In this document: piece by piece, positions 26,015-34,655 of the stretch
Numbering within the stretch: position 1 is the stretch's first letter
How the letters are laid out: every line of letters begins with the position of its first letter
Source of the DNA: B69-G16 sp964501905
GTDB taxonomy: Archaea > Thermoproteota > Thermoprotei > Thermofilales > B69-G16
DNA: 64,000 nucleotides
Assembly: GCA_964501905.1 (NCBI GenBank)
Contig: CAZCTW010000001.1
Coordinates: 62,001-126,000, forward strand
Direction of reading: 5' to 3'
Notes under the pieces: generated by a model
Told to the model about the DNA's origin: nothing
Seen by the model: the letters and a program-made list of their open reading frames with translations, nothing else
The model's database searches: none
Program-made: the position numbers and the translations under genes

Positions 26015-27745
26015 CTACGCGAGTTTTTTAACTTCTTCAAGAAGAAGTTTAAGGACTTCCTCGTCGCTTAAAACGCCGCTTGGAGGCTCTACCAGCTTTT
26101 TAAGTCTGAGAGGTACTTTATCCATTCTATAGGCGGTTCCCTCAACTTCTACCCCGGCGATCGCAACTGGTATAATCACGGTGGATATGGCCGCTGTTAA
26201 ATTCCATTTAGGATCGAGTGTAATAACCGGTATTTTCAGCAGGTTTTCTACGGCTTTAGCGGGGAAGTGGGCTACGGGGTCTGAAGCTACTATGAGAGCC
26301 GCGTCTACGTCTCCTTCTTCTAGAAGGTCAGTTGCAGAGGTAACTCCTGGATTATGCCTCGGATATTTCCTTCTAAAATCTACCGCGAAGGCATAGCCGG
26401 TAATCCACGCCGAGACCTGGTTTGCGCCTACTACGTTGTAGTGCCCCCTCATGGGCAAGGCTACAAACTTAGTCCACTCGTTCAAGTCTTGAGCTAGCCT
26501 TATCACTTCCTCTATATTTCTACCCTTTCCAATGCTCATCGTTAAGCCTAGACCGTAGAATATTACTCCGAATCTTGCAGATATCATCATGTCAACTAGC
26601 TTGCGGATAGTTTCTATATCGACCCCAGCTACTTCATCGAATTCCACGTCGTATCCTTTAATTAGAGCTCTTATAGCGGAGATTAACTCATAGTCTCTCC
26701 CCGGCTCTACCTTGATAAATAAATCGGCTAGTTTAACGGTATCTGTTTCCTTAACATCAATAACTACTATTTTCCTCTCCTTCCTCGATTTTACGAAAAT
26801 CCCCCTTGCTAAAGCGCTATACCTGTTTGCGTGCCTTGGGTGAGCATGCAGAGGATTACAGCCCCAGTAAATTATTAAATCAGCGTGATTTCTAATCTGT
26901 CCGAGAGTTGCAGTTACAAACCCGGCTTCTTGAACCCCCAACACCGTGGGCCCGTGGCATACAACGCTCGTATTATCGAAAACTCCGCCGAGATACTCGG
27001 CTAGCTCAGCGCCCAATCTAATAGCCTCCACCGTTGTGTTGCTCCAACCGTAGAGCAGCGGGTATTTCGAATCCACGAGTATTTTCGCGGCTTTTTTAAT
27101 CGCCGCCTCCAAACTCGTTTTTTCGAGCTTCCCGTTGACGCGGATGTAGGGATGTAATATCCTGTTTTTATCGTAGTGTAGGATTTTCGAAGTACCGAGC
27201 GCACAGGCCTTTCTTACCTTAACTATTTTACTTCCCGAAATCTCTACTTCTAGGTCATCACATAGGCAACCGCAGAAGCTACATACTACATCTTTGACTA
27301 CTTTTACGCTGTCGCCTGGAGCCGGAGTTTCCAGGTCAAGATTGACTGCGTAGAGCTTTACGTTAAATTTCTTCTCGAAAAGCTCCCATATATCGAGAAC
27401 TTTTTTCTCAGTCTTCGCCACCCTTACCGGAATACCTTTAAACGTGGGCATTCCGGAACCGTAAGTGTCGGGGTTTACAAGTTGATTTGCCCACGGCCCC
27501 ATAGGGATGAATATTATTCCCGGATGCCTCTTCCTCGATTTTACAGCCTTAACAACCACGCTACCGTATTCGGATGTTACCTCGACGTTATCGCCGTCTT
27601 TTAAACCTAGTTTTTCGAAATCATCACTATCTAATTCCGCTAATGCAACGCTTTTAAAGTAGTCATCAGTGAGCTTGCCGATATCTAGGCTTCTGCCTTG
27701 GCTTATCCTACGCCCGGTAATTAGAATTAATTCTAAACTACTCAT
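26015..27745 (-). CDS. Formylmethanofuran dehydrogenase, fused subunits D and B
   Basis: Residues 1-130 are FwdD (molybdopterin-dinucleotide-binding barrel: LTDDYFKSVALAELDSDDF, PMGPWANQLV). Residues ~148-576 are FwdB, the CO2-reducing catalytic subunit. FwdB [4Fe-4S] ligands C155, C158, C162 and C181 are present, and Cys263 in VVCHGPT is the position of the tungsten or molybdenum ligand, a Cys rather than selenocysteine. In methanogens D and B are normally separate genes. It opens the fwd part of the operon, 63 bases after nfnB. Confidence 0.93.
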   Translation of the reverse strand: MSSLELILITGRRISQGRSLDIGKLTDDYFKSVALAELDSDDFEKLGLKDGDNVEVTSEYGSVVVKAVKSRKRHPGIIFIPMGPWANQLVNPDTYGSGMPTFKGIPVRVAKTEKKVLDIWELFEKKFNVKLYAVNLDLETPAPGDSVKVVKDVVCSFCGCLCDDLEVEISGSKIVKVRKACALGTSKILHYDKNRILHPYIRVNGKLEKTSLEAAIKKAAKILVDSKYPLLYGWSNTTVEAIRLGAELAEYLGGVFDNTSVVCHGPTVLGVQEAGFVTATLGQIRNHADLIIYWGCNPLHAHPRHANRYSALARGIFVKSRKERKIVVIDVKETDTVKLADLFIKVEPGRDYELISAIRALIKGYDVEFDEVAGVDIETIRKLVDMMISARFGVIFYGLGLTMSIGKGRNIEEVIRLAQDLNEWTKFVALPMRGHYNVVGANQVSAWITGYAFAVDFRRKYPRHNPGVTSATDLLEEGDVDAALIVASDPVAHFPAKAVENLLKIPVITLDPKWNLTAAISTVIIPVAIAGVEVEGTAYRMDKVPLRLKKLVEPPSGVLSDEEVLKLLLEEVKKLA

Positions 27746-27808
27746 TAAAATTCACCACTAAATATTTTAAATATTGTTTTGGGGTAAAATATTCTTTCAT
27801 TTTATCCC

Positions 27809-29191
27809 TTAACGTCTACTTAGGTCTTTGTGAATAGCTTTTGAGGCTATTCTACCCCATCCCATAGCCTCTATCACTGTGCCCTCTCCTATGACTATAT
27901 CCCCGCCAGCGTAGACTTTTTCTAGAGAAGTTCTCCCCTCCTCATCTACTATTATCCTTCCCTTCCTATCCACTTTAAGCCCTGGAGTTGTCCTCGGCAC
28001 TATGGGGTTGGGAACGAAGCCTATAGCGTTGATTACGGTGTCGGCTTCAAATGTTAACGTCTCGCCTGTTGGAATCGGTCTGGGTCTGCCGGATGCATCG
28101 GGCGGTCCTAGCTTCATCTTCATAAGTTTAATAGCTGAGACGCTGCCGTCTTTGTCTCCGAAGAACTCTATGGGTTGGACGAGGTAGACGAATTTCACAC
28201 CTTCTTCTTTAGCGTTTTCTATCTCCTCTCTTCTAGCGGGCATTTCGGCTTCTGTCCTTCGATAGAGAATGCATACTTCCTCCGCGCCCATTCTTAAAGC
28301 CGTTCTAGCGGCGTCCATCGCGGTGTTGCCGGCGCCTATAACTGCAACCCTATCCCCCACGTGTATCGGCGTGTCATATTCGGGGAACATGTAGGCTCTC
28401 ATTAGGTTTATACGTACTAAGAATTCGTTAGCGGTGTAGATGTAGTTATAGTTCTCGCCCGGCACGCGCAGCAATCTTGGGTGTCCCGCTCCCGTTCCGA
28501 CGAATATAGCGTCGTACTCTCTTAGCAATTCCGGAATGGTTATCGTTCTACCAACGAGAACTCCAACTTCAAAATTGACGCCTAGCTTGTGTAGGTAATC
28601 TATCTCTTTTCTCACTATACTCTTAGGAAGCCTATACTCCGGTATTCCGTAAACTAGCACACCGCCCGGAATATGCAAAGCTTCGAAAATATCAACTTCA
28701 TAGCCGAGTCTAGCTAAATCGGCCGCAACTACTATGCCTGCCGGACCCGACCCGACGACGGCAACCCTCTTACCAGTAGGCTTCGCCTCGGGCAACTCCT
28801 CCTCTACGCCGTGCTCTCTAGCCCAATCAGCGACAAATCTTTCAAGAGCACCTATAGCTATTGGCTGTCCTAGCTTAGCTAATACGCATTCCTTCTCGCA
28901 CTGCTTCTCCTGTGGACATACGCGTCCGGTGATAGCGGGTACTGGACATTTCTCCTTTATAACTTTATACGCTTTCTCGAACTCGCCTTCCCTTATGTAT
29001 TTAATGAACTTGGGGATGTTTATGCCGACGGGACACCCCTTAACGCATGTCGGATTTGGACATTGCAGACATCGAGAGGCTTCTTGCAGCGCCTGTTCCT
29101 CAGTGAGGGTTAGAGCTACTTCGTTGAAATCTTTTATACGCTCTTCGGGAGGTCTTTTAGGAATCTTAATTCTAGGCTTTACCTTACCCAT
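27809..29191 (-). CDS. nfnB: NADH-dependent ferredoxin:NADP+ oxidoreductase large subunit (NfnB / GltD-like)
   Basis: About 460 residues. An N-terminal iron-sulfur domain with CLQCPNPTCVKGCPVGI and a second cysteine group CPQEKQCEKEC precedes two nucleotide-binding folds (VVGSGPAGIVVAADLARLGY; VIGAGNTAMDAARTALRMG). This is the shared fold of small glutamate synthase subunits, sulfide dehydrogenase SudA and NfnB. Pairing with the overlapping NfnA/SudB-type gene points to Nfn, which can bifurcate electrons between NADPH, NADH and ferredoxin. ATG 29191 is behind GGTGAGG. Confidence 0.87.
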   Translation of the reverse strand: MGKVKPRIKIPKRPPEERIKDFNEVALTLTEEQALQEASRCLQCPNPTCVKGCPVGINIPKFIKYIREGEFEKAYKVIKEKCPVPAITGRVCPQEKQCEKECVLAKLGQPIAIGALERFVADWAREHGVEEELPEAKPTGKRVAVVGSGPAGIVVAADLARLGYEVDIFEALHIPGGVLVYGIPEYRLPKSIVRKEIDYLHKLGVNFEVGVLVGRTITIPELLREYDAIFVGTGAGHPRLLRVPGENYNYIYTANEFLVRINLMRAYMFPEYDTPIHVGDRVAVIGAGNTAMDAARTALRMGAEEVCILYRRTEAEMPARREEIENAKEEGVKFVYLVQPIEFFGDKDGSVSAIKLMKMKLGPPDASGRPRPIPTGETLTFEADTVINAIGFVPNPIVPRTTPGLKVDRKGRIIVDEEGRTSLEKVYAGGDIVIGEGTVIEAMGWGRIASKAIHKDLSRR

Positions 29192-30026
29192 CCTCCTCAC
29201 CACGTAGCCTTTTTAAAGCGTATTCTTCCTCCTTACGATACATGTTTAACCGCAGTAGTAGCTCGTTCCAATCTACTAAATGTCCATCAAATTCCGGCCC
29301 GTCGACACACGTAAACTTGGTCTCTCCCCCCACGGTAATTCTACACGCACCACACATACCCATCCCACAAACCATAAGCGAGTTAAGACTCACAATAGTC
29401 TTAACCTTATAGTTTCTAGTAATATCAGAGCATACCTTCATCATTATGGCCGGTCCTATAGACCAGACAACGTCTATTTTCCTATCTTCTTCTAGAAGCT
29501 TTCTAAGTACGTCAGTAGTGAAACCCTTAAAGCCTTTACTGCCGTCATCTGTAGTTACGTAAAGCTCGTCGCTTACCTCTCTCATCTTATCCTCGTAAAC
29601 TAGCAGGTTCGCGGTTTTCGCGCCTATTATCGATACTATGTAATTGCCGGCTTTTTTCAAAGCACGCGCTATAGGGTAGAGCGCTGGGACTCCAACCCCG
29701 CCTCCGACCATGACGACTGTTCCATACTTTTCAATGTGAGAGGGATTTCCCAATGGTCCGACGACGTGAAATAGCTTTTCATTCGCCTTTTTCATACCTA
29801 TTTTCATAGTAGTAACTCCTATCTCTAGAAATACCAGACGAATCCATCCTTCATTACGATTCCAATCGACTAAAGTTAGCGGTACTCTTTCTCCCTTTTC
29901 ATCAGGCATTACTATAACGAACTGACCCGGTTTAGCAGCCTTAGCTATAAGCGGCGTATAAATATCCATCTCTTTTATTCGAGGAGCAAGCTCAGAATTC
30001 TTTATAATTTGATACTTTTCGTACAT
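29184..30026 (-). CDS. nfnA: NADH-dependent ferredoxin:NADP+ oxidoreductase small subunit (NfnA / SudB-like)
   Basis: 280 residues: an FAD-binding ferredoxin-reductase domain (PGQFVIVMPDEKGERVPLTL), an NAD-binding domain (VGGGVGVPALYPIARAL) and a C-terminal [2Fe-2S] site with CGMGMCGACRITV and a later Cys in FTCVDGPEFDGH. This is the dihydroorotate-dehydrogenase-electron-transfer/SudB architecture. It is first in the nfn-fwd-mch operon and divergent from mtdB. It would supply reduced ferredoxin for Fwd or move electrons from MtdB-made NADPH. Confidence 0.87.
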   Translation of the reverse strand: MYEKYQIIKNSELAPRIKEMDIYTPLIAKAAKPGQFVIVMPDEKGERVPLTLVDWNRNEGWIRLVFLEIGVTTMKIGMKKANEKLFHVVGPLGNPSHIEKYGTVVMVGGGVGVPALYPIARALKKAGNYIVSIIGAKTANLLVYEDKMREVSDELYVTTDDGSKGFKGFTTDVLRKLLEEDRKIDVVWSIGPAIMMKVCSDITRNYKVKTIVSLNSLMVCGMGMCGACRITVGGETKFTCVDGPEFDGHLVDWNELLLRLNMYRKEEEYALKRLRGEEDG

Positions 30027-30236
30027 TTAAAGTTCACCTACATGTTTACCTTGGATTTATTTGCTTTCTCAAGAAATAAAATATGCTCAAACTGTGGATA
30101 TAAAGTTTATCTTATTCTTTAAATTTAGATTTTTGAAATATAGCCATTAATTCTGTAACTATGTGTCGCGGAGAATATTAAGTTTTTACCATATGTTTTG
30201 TTCATTATTCCATAAAACTTAAATTAGTGAGCATCT

Positions 30237-30246
30237 CTTATTATAA
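30237..30246 (+). promoter_or_regulatory. TATA box candidate for mtdB-ftr
   Basis: CTTATTATAA (30237-30246) lies 33 bases before the mtdB ATG inside the 252-base divergent gap. The implied leader is under 15 bases. The rest of this AT-rich gap must hold the opposing nfn-fwd promoter and any shared regulator sites. Confidence 0.4.
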
Positions 30247-30278
30247 CCCGGTGATCAGCCATAAGTTTCAAAAAAATT

Positions 30279-31157
30279 ATGATATTTCTTAGTACGGATA
30301 AGCATCCAAGCCCCTTTGATGTTCAAATGATGTACGATGCTGGCGCAGACCACGTAATATACTATGGGGAAGTTACACCCGGAAACTGTAAGCAATTAAT
30401 TCTAGACGCTATGTTCCCCAGGGGGCCTGAAGGCGTAAAGCATACCGCTATGTTTATCGGGGGAAACAAGCCTGAACTCTGCGTTGAGATTGCTGAAATT
30501 GCTAAAAAATCCATGTTTCCCCCATTTGAAATAGCGACAGTCGTTGATCCTCAAGGAGGGTATACGACAGCCGCCGCTCTCGTCGCTATGGTGGAACACT
30601 GCCTAGAGAAAGTTTGCGGAGTTAACCCTGTAGAGGTAAAGTACGCGATTATCGGCGGTACTGGTAGAGTTGGAAGAAGTGCCGCTTATCTATTGGCAAA
30701 AGATGGAGCTAAAGTTAGGATAGTTTCCCGATCTCGCGAGCGGGCATTGAAAAGAAGCGAGGAGATAAATAAAAAGTTGGGTGTGGAGAGAGTTGAAGGC
30801 TTTGGCCCGGCTAAAGCGCCCGAGGAGATATTCGAGGCTTGTAAAGACGCAGAGGTCGTTATAACTACGGGCCCGCCTGGAGTACAGCTAGTACCGAAAT
30901 CCGTGCTTGAAAAACTGGAAAAGTGTAGAGTCGTCGCTGATGTTAATGCCGTTCCGCCAACCGGGATAGAGGGGCTTAAGCCTTCTAAAAAGTGTAAGCC
31001 GATACTTGGCAATATTCTAGGTATAGGAGCTTTAGCGATAGGCAATTTAAAGAACCGGGTAGAAATGGAATTGATAAAAATGGCTTTGGAAGCTCCGAAA
31101 GGATTCTTCGAGCTAGAGGAAGCCTACAAATGTGCTCGAAAAATACTAGGAATATAA
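30279..31157 (+). CDS. mtdB: NAD(P)-dependent methylenetetrahydromethanopterin dehydrogenase, MtdB type
   Basis: 292 residues. HPSPFDVQMMYDAGADHVIYY near the N-terminus, AMFIGGNKPEL, MFPPFEIATVVDPQGGYTTAAA, the dinucleotide motif GGTGRVGRSAAYLLAKDGA (about 126-144), VADVNAVPPTGIEG and GIGALAIGN all align by eye with Methylobacterium MtdB. It oxidises methylene-H4MPT to methenyl-H4MPT with NAD(P)+. Most H4MPT archaea use the unrelated F420-dependent Mtd. It shares an operon with ftr and is divergent from nfn-fwd-mch. Confidence 0.9.
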   Translation: MIFLSTDKHPSPFDVQMMYDAGADHVIYYGEVTPGNCKQLILDAMFPRGPEGVKHTAMFIGGNKPELCVEIAEIAKKSMFPPFEIATVVDPQGGYTTAAALVAMVEHCLEKVCGVNPVEVKYAIIGGTGRVGRSAAYLLAKDGAKVRIVSRSRERALKRSEEINKKLGVERVEGFGPAKAPEEIFEACKDAEVVITTGPPGVQLVPKSVLEKLEKCRVVADVNAVPPTGIEGLKPSKKCKPILGNILGIGALAIGNLKNRVEMELIKMALEAPKGFFELEEAYKCARKILGI

Positions 31158-31232
31158 TCCTTATTTATTATTTACCTGAAAATGTATTATTATTCACATT
31201 TATAGTTTCATAAGGTAATCGTGGTGGGTTTT

Positions 31233-32153
31233 ATGTTTTTAAATGGCGTGGAGGTTGAGGAAACTTTTGCCGAAGCATTCCCTATGTACGCTACGAGGTT
31301 TTTGATAACGGCTAAGAATAGGAAATGGGCTTTAACCGCTGCGAGAGTATCCACTGGGTTTGCCACTTCCATAATAATGGCTCCGGCGGAGGCAGGGATT
31401 GAGAAGCTCGTAGCTCCCAGCTCTACCCCCGATGGGAGGCCGGGAGTTCTAGTCCATATATACCATAGGTCTGTGCCCGAGCTTAAATTCCAGACTTTAG
31501 TTAGAATAGGTCAGTGCATTTTGACTTCTCCAACATCCGCTGTTTTCGACGGTTTGAGAAAAGTTAAGAGGAAAATGAAGATAGGCGAGTCTTTAGCGAA
31601 GTTCGGCGATGGCTTCGAATACCTCGAAGAGAGAGATGGGATGAAGCTCTGGCATATACCCGTTATGGAAGGCGAGTTTATCATCGAAGATGCCATAGGA
31701 GTTTTAAAAGCCGTGGCTGGCGGTAACATAATTATACTGGCGAGAGATGGAGATTCGGGTTTGGAAGCCGCCGAGACGGCTGTTTACAGCATAAGGAAGT
31801 ACTGTAAAAATGTTATTCTACCGTTCCCCGGTGGCATAGTTAGGTCTGGCTCGAAAGTAGGCTCTCTAAAATACCCGAAGCTGACCGCTACGACAAACCA
31901 CTTACTCTGCCCCACTATAAGAGATAAAGTCAAAGACACTCTCGTACCAGAGGGGGTTAAGTGCGTCTACGAGATCGTTATCAACGGCTTAACATTCGAC
32001 GATGTGTTGAAGGCTATGGGTGTAGGCATAATAGCGACCTCTAAAGTTAAGGGAGTAGTTAAAATCACGGCCACTAACTTCGGCGGCAAGCTCGGGCCCT
32101 ATAAACTCTACACGAGCGAAGCCGTGGAAAAAGCCAAAGACTTACTCACATAA
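31233..32153 (+). CDS. ftr: Formylmethanofuran:tetrahydromethanopterin formyltransferase
   Basis: Transfers the formyl group from methanofuran to H4MPT. From ATG 31233 the product is 306 residues, close to the normal Ftr length of about 297. Seen: NGVEVEETFAEAF at the N-terminus, TGFATSIIMAPAEAGIE, TPDGRPGVLVHI and FPGGIVRSGSKVGSLKYPKLTATTN-type conserved blocks. ATG 31233 is preferred over GTG 31221 because GGTGGG lies 5 bases before it and family members begin there. The 3' end overlaps the convergent HTH-kinase gene by 12 bases. Confidence 0.96.
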   Translation: MFLNGVEVEETFAEAFPMYATRFLITAKNRKWALTAARVSTGFATSIIMAPAEAGIEKLVAPSSTPDGRPGVLVHIYHRSVPELKFQTLVRIGQCILTSPTSAVFDGLRKVKRKMKIGESLAKFGDGFEYLEERDGMKLWHIPVMEGEFIIEDAIGVLKAVAGGNIIILARDGDSGLEAAETAVYSIRKYCKNVILPFPGGIVRSGSKVGSLKYPKLTATTNHLLCPTIRDKVKDTLVPEGVKCVYEIVINGLTFDDVLKAMGVGIIATSKVKGVVKITATNFGGKLGPYKLYTSEAVEKAKDLLT

Positions 32154-33464
32154 CTCCATTTTAATTTCTTTAGCTATTTTAATTCCCTCTTTAACAGCAT
32201 CCTCTACACTTTTCCCGCTGAGCAAGCTCTTAATTAAACCTGCCGAAAGTAAATCGCCGAAAAACCGCGTATCCCTAACGCCCATTTTTCTATGAAAAGT
32301 CTTATTCTCTGTGTAGAGGTATACTCCGTCCGCGCCTACTCTAATAACCGCGTCTGCCCCAGATTCTAGCAGTTTTCCGTATTCGCCCTCTTTAATACCT
32401 AACTCTCTCAGGCTTACGTCATCCACTATTAGGACGTCTACTCTATTTAGGAATTCGGCTAAATCTTCGAGTCTATATTTTAGAAATAGTAGGGAGGGTC
32501 TGTAAACGACTATATTGCCTTTAGACCTAGAGTATGAGGATATGAGCTCAGCCGCTTCTTTGCGTATCTCTCCCATGTACACGACTTTGCATTGGTCTAC
32601 TAAATCCCAGTGAACTTCGCTTGGCGATTTAAGAGATAAAGCTTCGCCTCCAATAGCCAGTATTTTCTCCCTACCCTCTCTATCTGTAACTGTTAACACG
32701 AAAGGAGTTTGGGTTTTTTCAATACCGGAACAGGCGAATCCCACGCCTTTCGTCAACAAGAAGTCTAAAACCTTCCTAGTGGCGTAGTCTATCCCACATT
32801 TACCTACAAAAACTGTTTTAATTCCAAGTTTGCTCAAGGCGGTCGCTACTCTAGCTCCCGAACTTCCGGCATCTAGGGAAAGATACTCTGCTCTTTTAAC
32901 GTTTTTTAAATCGTCGAAGCGTAGGTAGATGTTCAGAGATACAATATCGAATATTACTACGTCCAGCTCGCCCCGCTTATTAAGGAAAAAAGGAACTCTG
33001 CTTATGTACTCTCTATCGAGTATTTCATGATAATCTTCTAGCCTCATCCCGAAGTTTAAGCATAGCTCTGCCAGGCTTCCAGCATATATTTTAAACAATT
33101 CCTTGGATATAGTGGAGAGCTGTTTCGGATCTATTTCCTCAAGGGGGGTTAACAGCATTATAATCCATTTACCTATAAAAGTCGGCGTGTACCATTTTAT
33201 CCAAACAGTTTTACCCTTGGTCTTCTTCTGTTCGAGCCCCTCCTCTAAAACCTCGGATGCGACCAGTTGCTTCAACTTTTGTATTATAGTTTTACTTGAG
33301 TATGGCAGTTTTTCAAGCAGTTCCTTCTGGTAGGTTTTACCCTCCAACCTTATATTCTTCAACAGTTCAATAGTAATCCTAGAGCTAAAGACTGAGAGGA
33401 GAACTTTAAGTTGTTCAACAGATTCGACGGGAAGAGGTAGAATATAGCTCCAGAGTCTACCCAT
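32142..33464 (-). CDS. Winged-helix domain fused to PfkB-family kinase domain
   Basis: Residues about 20-100 form a winged helix (KELLEKLPYSSKTIIQKLKQLV recognition region). Residues about 165-440 are a ribokinase/PfkB fold (LDAGSSGARVATALSKLGI; VLIVDDVSLRELGI). The usual DTTGAGD active-site loop reads DTRFFGD (398-404). The last Asp, the catalytic base, remains, but the anion-hole Gly-Ala-Gly is changed. It may phosphorylate a sugar or nucleoside, or sense it as a transcription factor. Such HTH-kinase fusions are uncommon. Single gene. Confidence 0.75.
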   Translation of the reverse strand: MGRLWSYILPLPVESVEQLKVLLSVFSSRITIELLKNIRLEGKTYQKELLEKLPYSSKTIIQKLKQLVASEVLEEGLEQKKTKGKTVWIKWYTPTFIGKWIIMLLTPLEEIDPKQLSTISKELFKIYAGSLAELCLNFGMRLEDYHEILDREYISRVPFFLNKRGELDVVIFDIVSLNIYLRFDDLKNVKRAEYLSLDAGSSGARVATALSKLGIKTVFVGKCGIDYATRKVLDFLLTKGVGFACSGIEKTQTPFVLTVTDREGREKILAIGGEALSLKSPSEVHWDLVDQCKVVYMGEIRKEAAELISSYSRSKGNIVVYRPSLLFLKYRLEDLAEFLNRVDVLIVDDVSLRELGIKEGEYGKLLESGADAVIRVGADGVYLYTENKTFHRKMGVRDTRFFGDLLSAGLIKSLLSGKSVEDAVKEGIKIAKEIKMELCE

Positions 33465-33616
33465 ACATTATGTATTAGCCTAAGTGCTAAAAATTTCTAA
33501 CCTATACTCCTAAAAACCATTCGTCCAATACTACAATAAAAACTTTACAAAATAACCAGGAAATCCTACAAAAGTTACAACACAAGTTTCCGCCAGTTAT
33601 ATGCTACGTATTCTCC

Positions 33617-34309
33617 CTAAATAATTTTGAGAGAAAATACTACTTCGGCATTCCTTTTTATCTCTACTAGTAGTTCTTTAGGATGTAGTAGCGCGTAGTA
33701 ACCTTCTGTAGAATCAATCACAATTATTTTCATGAAACCGATGTGGTATACTCGTGGTTCAATCTTTCTATAATGTATATGTCCGCAGAAAACTACTCTG
33801 GGATGAGCTAGTTGAACGGCCTCTCGTGCGGTGTAGGCGGGTGCATGAAGAGTGAGATAATTTAACAACTCATCCGGCGCTGGGAATTCGTGCATACACA
33901 ACACGTCGATTTTCCCGGATAATTTCCGCGCAACCTTGAGAAATTCCTTAGGTCTCTTCCTCGGTACTCCTTTCTTACTTCTCCTGAGTAATGAAACAAT
34001 CCCGTTGATAAAGCCGAGTCGCAGATCTCCGACCTTAACTACTTCAGCGTCTCGCAGTAGAACTGGAGCGCCATCGAAATTTTGTAGAGTGCTAAGCCAT
34101 TCCATGTTCTCGTGGTTGCCATAGATACTGTAGAATTTGCACCTCCCGAGAATTTCTTCTCTAAACTTCTCGCAGTCAAACTCGACTCCGTTATCTCCGA
34201 GCGAGAATAAGGCGCGGGGCTGGTGCCGATCCATTATCTCCATGAGCCAATCAATTCGTTTGGGATCATCGTCTAAATGCAGGTCAGAAACGATTATTAT
34301 AACAGACAA
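33617..34309 (-). CDS. Small metallophosphoesterase (YfcE/Mre11-like fold)
   Basis: About 230 residues with the complete calcineurin-fold motif set: SDLHLDDD, GDNG, YGNHE and GHIHYRK. It lacks added domains, so it is a minimal phosphodiesterase or nuclease. TTG 34309 behind GAGGTGA is preferred over the in-frame TTG at 34327. It overlaps or abuts a 38-codon frame upstream and lies near a NucS-like nuclease gene on the same strand. Possibly a nucleic-acid repair or nucleotide clean-up role (inference). Confidence 0.75.
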   Translation of the reverse strand: MSVIIIVSDLHLDDDPKRIDWLMEIMDRHQPRALFSLGDNGVEFDCEKFREEILGRCKFYSIYGNHENMEWLSTLQNFDGAPVLLRDAEVVKVGDLRLGFINGIVSLLRRSKKGVPRKRPKEFLKVARKLSGKIDVLCMHEFPAPDELLNYLTLHAPAYTAREAVQLAHPRVVFCGHIHYRKIEPRVYHIGFMKIIVIDSTEGYYALLHPKELLVEIKRNAEVVFSLKII

Positions 34310-34323
34310 ACACTTCACCTCTG

Positions 34324-34440
34324 TCAAGTGTTTGTCCCTGCCTTATTCCGTTTCTTAAGTAGATCCTTTATCTCCTTTCTGAGTCTCTTCTCTAAACTCT
34401 TCTCGAGGAGGAATTCTAGACTTTCGATCAAATCATTCAC
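34324..34440 (-). CDS. Possible 38-residue helical protein
   Basis: A GTG-started frame of 38 codons encodes a strongly amphipathic, charged helix (Leu, Glu, Lys, Arg; SLEFLLEKSLEKRLRKEIKD core). Its stop lies 14 bases before the metallophosphoesterase start, and its 3' end carries that gene's Shine-Dalgarno. Weak upstream ribosome site. Could be a coupled small partner or a leader. Confidence 0.35.
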   Translation of the reverse strand: MNDLIESLEFLLEKSLEKRLRKEIKDLLKKRNKAGTNT

Positions 34441-34475
34441 CTCGACTCGTCGGTTCTCTTATAGTCCGCTTTAAC

Positions 34476-34646
34476 TTATAGATGCTTTAATCCCTCCTTG
34501 AGCTCTTCTGGGCTGAGACCGATTTTGTTCTTGACGCCGTAGATGTACATTGCGGCGAAGATTCTGTAGTCTCCAGTCGCCTTCGCCACGGCGTAAAGAT
34601 GTAAAAGCGTTAACTTCTTCTCGTTAAAGCTCTCAACGAGCTTGAA
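34476..34646 (-). pseudogene. Gene remnant lacking a start
   Basis: A 56-codon open frame without ATG, GTG or TTG near its beginning reads like real protein (LTLLHLYAVAKATGDYRIF; IGLSPEELKEGLKHL, then stop). It looks like the C-terminus of a lost gene. A short direct repeat CTTGAATT (34641 and 34661) flanks its 5' end and could mark a deletion. Family not recognised. Confidence 0.35.
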
Positions 34647-34655
34647 TTATAGTAA

